64,000 nt of DNA. Source: Candidatus Pseudobacter hemicellulosilyticus. Lineage in GTDB: Bacteria; Bacteroidota; Bacteroidia; Chitinophagales; Chitinophagaceae. Position 1 is the stretch's first letter, and every line of letters begins with the position of its first letter. Under the pieces are notes generated by a model. The model did no database searches and had not been told where the DNA came from. It saw only the letters and a list, made by a program, of their open reading frames with translations. The stretch covers positions 806,001 through 870,000 of the forward strand of contig CP119311.1 of the NCBI GenBank assembly GCA_029202545.1. The letters run 5' to 3'. The position numbers and the translations under genes are program-made. Shown piece after piece: positions 60,874 to 64,000 of the stretch.

Positions 60874-62577
60874 CTACTCCGTGACAGCGGGCGATACTGC
60901 GAGCGAGAAGCCAAAGCGGCTGCCTTCGCCAATATGGCTTTCCGCCCAGATAGCGCCGCCCTGCGCTTCAATGAATTCTTTGGAGATAGCCAGTCCCAGC
61001 CCGGTACCGGATTGCTCATAGGAGCCGGGGACTTTATAATACCTGTCAAAAATGCGGGGTAAATATTGTCCGTCAATACCCCGGCCCTGGTCCTGCACAG
61101 TGAACTGTACCCGCTGGTCTTTCATCATCACGGCCAGGTCCACTACTCCTTTCTCCGGGGAATAGCGGAGGGCGTTGGTGAGGAAATTGATCAGCACCCA
61201 GCTGGTCTTTTCCGGATCGGCCAGGACAGCAGGCAGGTTGGGAGCAAGGGAGGTCCGGATGGTCAGCTGCTGCTGTTGCGCCATGAACTGCACGGCGCCT
61301 ACTGCCTGGTGTACAATGGCGGCGGGCTGCGCGGGTTGCAACTTCAATTGAATATTGCCCGTTTCCACCTGCGAGAGGCTCAGCAATTCACTGGTGATCC
61401 GGAGCAGCCGGTCTGCATCATCCCGGATGCCCTGTAATAATTCCTGCTGCTCTTTGTTAAGGCTGCCCACGCGGGTATCTTCCAGCAATTTTGCGCTCAT
61501 CTTGATGCCGGAGATCGGCGTCTTCAATTCATGGGATACGGTGGCTATGAAATTTGTCTTGGCCTCGTCCAACTCATGGAAGGGCGTGATATTGCGCAGT
61601 ACGATCACTTCACCAATGATGGTTTCCTCATTCTTTACTTCAATATATTCCCGGGTGAAATAACTTTCCCGGCTGTCTGCAAAGATCTTCAGTTCGGCAG
61701 GTGAATCCCGTTGCAGGAGCGTGCGCAGCAGGTCGTTCCGCAGCGCCAGGTCGGGCCCGTATTGTCCTGCAACATCCTTCTCCCGCAATCCTGTCAGGTT
61801 CTCCGCTACCGTATTCATGAAGAGCAGGCGCCGTTGCTCATCGAAACCGATAATAGCGTCCCGCATCTGGTTGATGATGGTCTCAATCCTGGTCTTCTCA
61901 AAAGTCAGTTTGGCCAGGTTGCTATGTTCGTATTCATCCAGCCGGGCGGCCATGCTGTTGAAAGCATTGGCCAGTTCCCCGAACTCATCTTTCCGGGACA
62001 GGTGTATGCGTTTGGAATAGTCCTTGCCGGCAATAGCGCCAATGCCTTCCGCCAGGGAGCGGATAGGCCCGCTGATCACGGAAGGGAAATTGATCACCAG
62101 TGTAAAAGCGATCAGCGCCAGGGCAGTGAAGATGATGCTCATCCAGGTCACGGCATTCTCCGCGGTATCTTTTGTCTGCTGGTGTTTGCGCAGGATGGCG
62201 GCCTGGTTGAGATCGTTCACCAGCCTGATCTGCTGGCGGATGCCGCTGAGGGCCAGGGAATCTGCGGGATACGTCTGCAACTGGCCAAAGTAGCGGCGCA
62301 GGGATTGGGTGGCTTCTTTTTCGCCGGGCTCGGTGACATTGGTCTCCTGCTGGCGCAGGCTCTCGTCAAACAATTGCCAGGCGGTGCTGTCCGCAGGCAA
62401 CTGGTCCAGCGCTTTCAGCATCCGGTTATTGTACACCAGGGTTTCGTAGTTGTTTTGCAGGATCCGCTCGGCATCGCGCTGGAGGCGGGTCAGGGACACA
62501 ATGCCCAAAACACCGAATACAACGATGATCAGGAAGAGGAAGCTTATGCCCAGCGTCAGTTTAGTTTGTAAACGCAT
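60874..62577 (-). CDS. Sensor histidine kinase with HAMP and PAS domains, partner of the KdpD-like protein
   Basis: A 567-residue membrane kinase. Helix 1 at about 7-28 (LGISFLFLIIVVFGVLGIV), a periplasmic helical domain to about 145, helix 2 at 149-170, HAMP (GPIRSLAEGIGAIAGKDYSKRI.. DEFGELANAFNSMAARL), PAS (IINQMRDAIIGFDEQRRLLFMN), HisKA (FIATVSHELKTPISGIKMS) and HATPase_c (LINFLTNALRYSPEKG; FTVQDQGRGIDGQYLPRIFDRYYK; GTGLGLAISKEFIE). It starts 1 base after the KdpD-like gene and so should be its signalling partner. It replaces the C-terminal half of classical KdpD. No KdpE-like response regulator is seen in the window. Confidence 0.92.
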   Translation of the reverse strand: MRLQTKLTLGISFLFLIIVVFGVLGIVSLTRLQRDAERILQNNYETLVYNNRMLKALDQLPADSTAWQLFDESLRQQETNVTEPGEKEATQSLRRYFGQLQTYPADSLALSGIRQQIRLVNDLNQAAILRKHQQTKDTAENAVTWMSIIFTALALIAFTLVINFPSVISGPIRSLAEGIGAIAGKDYSKRIHLSRKDEFGELANAFNSMAARLDEYEHSNLAKLTFEKTRIETIINQMRDAIIGFDEQRRLLFMNTVAENLTGLREKDVAGQYGPDLALRNDLLRTLLQRDSPAELKIFADSRESYFTREYIEVKNEETIIGEVIVLRNITPFHELDEAKTNFIATVSHELKTPISGIKMSAKLLEDTRVGSLNKEQQELLQGIRDDADRLLRITSELLSLSQVETGNIQLKLQPAQPAAIVHQAVGAVQFMAQQQQLTIRTSLAPNLPAVLADPEKTSWVLINFLTNALRYSPEKGVVDLAVMMKDQRVQFTVQDQGRGIDGQYLPRIFDRYYKVPGSYEQSGTGLGLAISKEFIEAQGGAIWAESHIGEGSRFGFSLAVSPAVTE

Positions 62578-62578
62578 C

Positions 62579-63700
62579 TTAGGATAAAATTACGATATCA
62601 ATATCAGCCGTAGCCAGCTTGTTGAGCAGCTGGTTAAAAACGGCCGTATTCAGGATCAGCTTCCGCAGGGTAAAATGGGGCTTGCCGATACAGATGGTGG
62701 TGATGCCTTTCTGTTCGGCGACTTCCAGGATACCCCGGGCAATATTGGGGTGCTGCACTTTGATCACCTCACCGCCCAGTTCGGTGGCCAGCTTGAAATT
62801 ATTGATCAGGTGGCGCTGCGCCGCCAGGCCGATCCTGTCCCCCGATTCCGCCGGCGTCTGCACATAGCCGGCATACCAGCGGGAATGGTAATAGGCCGCC
62901 AGCCGCGCCGTTTTCCGGATCACCATTTTAGCCGTGGTATGGTTACTGCCTATGCAGGCCAGGAATCTTTCCGGCCTCAGCTGGGCGCCCCTTGGCAGCT
63001 CCCGCTCAATCTTTCCCTCAACCTGGGAAGCTACTTCTTTCAATGCCAGCTCCCGCAGCTGCAGGATCTTTTCGGCCTGGAAAAAATTATTCAGGGCCAG
63101 CGGGATCTTGTCCGGCGTATAGATCTTTCCTTCTTTCAGCCGGGTCACCAGCTCATCTGCCGTAAGGTCTATGTTCACCACTTCATCGGCCTGTTGCAGG
63201 ATGCTGTCCGGAACCCTTTCCGTTACTTCCAGGCCCGTAATGGCCAGCACTTCCTCATGCAGGCTTTCCATATGCTGGATATTGACGGCGCTGATCACGT
63301 TGATGCCGGCATTGAGAATGTCCTGGACATCCTGCCAGCGTTTGGCGTTACGGCTCCCGTCAATATTGGTATGCGCCAGCTCATCCACTATCACCACTTC
63401 AGGCCGCAGGTTAAGGATGGCCTGCAGGTCCATTTCTTCCAGGTCCTTACCCTTATAGAAAAGGTGGCGGCGCGGGATCACCGGCAACCCTTCTACCAGT
63501 GCCCTGGTCTCCTGCCGCTGATGGGTTTCCACGTAACCGATCTTCACATCCACGCCATTCCGCAGCAGGCTATGCGCTTCCTGCAGCATGCGATAGGTTT
63601 TGCCCACACCGGCGCTCATGCCGATGTAGACCTTGAATTTTCCTTTGCGCGACTGTTTGATCAGGTCCAGGAAATGCTGCGGACTGTCTGCTGATGACAT
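62579..63700 (-). CDS. kdpD: KdpD N-terminal sensory protein (KdpD + USP domains, no kinase half)
   Basis: A 373-residue protein from ATG 63700 (MSSADSPQHF); the frame continues to 63832 without support and would cover a structured gap. KdpD domain: KFKVYIGMSAGVGKTYRMLQEAH (P-loop at 27-35), GYVETHQR, VIVDELAHTN and INVISAVNIQHMESL. A universal-stress-protein domain follows (ERFLACIGSNHTTAKMVIRKTARLA..TTICIGKPH). The two transmembrane and kinase parts of E. coli KdpD are absent; a separate HK gene lies 1 base downstream. It is thus a split KdpD that senses K+ or osmotic status. It follows a porin gene, typical for Bacteroidota kdp operons. Confidence 0.92.
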   Translation of the reverse strand: MSSADSPQHFLDLIKQSRKGKFKVYIGMSAGVGKTYRMLQEAHSLLRNGVDVKIGYVETHQRQETRALVEGLPVIPRRHLFYKGKDLEEMDLQAILNLRPEVVIVDELAHTNIDGSRNAKRWQDVQDILNAGINVISAVNIQHMESLHEEVLAITGLEVTERVPDSILQQADEVVNIDLTADELVTRLKEGKIYTPDKIPLALNNFFQAEKILQLRELALKEVASQVEGKIERELPRGAQLRPERFLACIGSNHTTAKMVIRKTARLAAYYHSRWYAGYVQTPAESGDRIGLAAQRHLINNFKLATELGGEVIKVQHPNIARGILEVAEQKGITTICIGKPHFTLRKLILNTAVFNQLLNKLATADIDIVILS

Positions 63701-63735
63701 CTTACATAGTTTTAACGACTTACTGAAAACAGGGC

Positions 63736-63801
63736 CGTCATCCCTTTCCGGCAACCCGCCTGATCGGCTTTGGACCGAAGCGAGGTACCAGCTGGATGAC
63801 G
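63736..63801 (-). promoter_or_regulatory. Structured element in the gap before the KdpD-like gene
   Basis: CGTCATCC (63736-63743) pairs with GGATGACG (63794-63801), an 8-bp closing stem around about 50 bases. These hold a smaller hairpin TCGG/CCGA (63764-63767, 63775-63778). A further small hairpin TCCTG/CAGGA lies near 63816-63830, just after the porin stop. It resembles a folded RNA leader within the kdp operon; I could not match it to a riboswitch class. Confidence 0.35.
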
Positions 63802-63835
63802 CACCCGTAGTGGTTCCTGAGCGGCAGGACAAGGC

Positions 63836-64000
63836 TTAAAAGGCAATGGCCAGTGCTGTTGAAACAAATAAATTGTTCTTAGTGGCGCTTTGATCCCGTT
63901 TGCTGAAATAATCTTCCTTTCCGTGCAGGCTGCGCAGTTCTATACGCCAGACCGCTTTATTGAACAACTGCCGGTCGTAGTTGATGCTCCAGCCAATTGT
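63836..64000 (-). CDS. Outer-membrane beta-barrel (porin-like) protein, C-terminal fragment (partial at window end)
   Basis: A minus-strand frame enters from the right edge and stops at TAA 63838-63836. The last 54 residues read as alternating strands (TIGWSINYDRQLFNK; AVWRIELRSLHGKEDYF) and end in LFVSTALAIAF, an aromatic-terminated outer-membrane barrel signature. In Bacteroidota kdp operons a porin-like gene commonly lies between kdpC and kdpD, which fits the KdpD-like gene 135 bases further on. The start and most of the barrel lie outside the window. Confidence 0.7.
   Translation of the reverse strand, partial: TIGWSINYDRQLFNKAVWRIELRSLHGKEDYFSKRDQSATKNNLFVSTALAIAF

Noticed and set aside
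62675..63694. A 339-codon plus-strand frame over the KdpD-like gene
   Set aside because: Antisense to conserved KdpD motifs, and rich in His/Gln/Phe as expected for a shadow frame.

Overview
The window looks like a chromosome segment of a Bacteroidota bacterium, most likely of the Chitinophagaceae type. The signs are two ECF-sigma/FecR/SusC/SusD loci, GldF-GldG-like fused ABC permeases, TonB-linked receptors, Bacteroidota-style -7 boxes (TAnnTTTG) and weak Shine-Dalgarno use. No taxonomic search was possible, so this rests on gene content and family recognition.

Layout. 1-4326: end of a TonB-dependent receptor, then a cobalamin salvage/nucleotide-loop operon (DUF6580-type membrane protein, CWC protein, cobU, cobT, cobS, cobC). 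4583-5290: MarC-family protein, tRNA-Arg(CCG), terminator. 5371-12076 (minus): a small membrane protein, then a tight five-gene cassette read MFS exporter > SAM methyltransferase > degenerate histidine kinase > REC-like protein with a large insertion > sigma-region-2-like protein. 12424-14792 (minus): Crp-like regulator, DJ-1/PfpI lipoprotein, MdaB-like quinone reductase. About 15.0-25.3 kb: a strongly AT-rich island (MauE/DoxX protein, small exported Cys-pair protein, met-zincin protease, TlpA-like thioredoxin, SusD and most of a SusC). Its right edge lies inside the susC gene, whose 5' end, with the FecR and sigma genes, has host-like GC.

29.0-45.9 kb: an unknown winged-helix/coiled-coil/TM protein, then a long minus-strand operon read sigma > FecR > SusC > SusD > lipoprotein > ABC ATPase > two GldFG-like fusions > two MutS-like ATPases. 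46.3-47.7 kb: acetyl-CoA hydrolase/CoA-transferase with terminator. 47.9-52.7 kb: a stressosome module (RsbR, RsbS, RsbT, HATPase-SpoIIE phosphatase) coupled to a PAS histidine kinase and a single-domain response regulator.

52.8-57.9 kb (minus): a compact three-gene set of patatin-like phospholipase, HExxH gluzincin-like peptidase and a ComEC-type metallo-beta-lactamase-fold protein with a histone-H1-like tail. It has no obvious described counterpart known to me. 58.0-60.8 kb: MacB/FtsX-type permease with a FecR-like N-terminus. 60.9-64.0 kb (minus): end of a kdp-type operon (porin fragment, KdpD sensory half, separate histidine kinase). The best candidates for an undescribed system are the patatin/gluzincin/MBL trio and the MFS/methyltransferase/HK/REC/sigma-like cassette. 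Next come the SusCD-ABC-MutS operon and the AT-rich redox/protease island.
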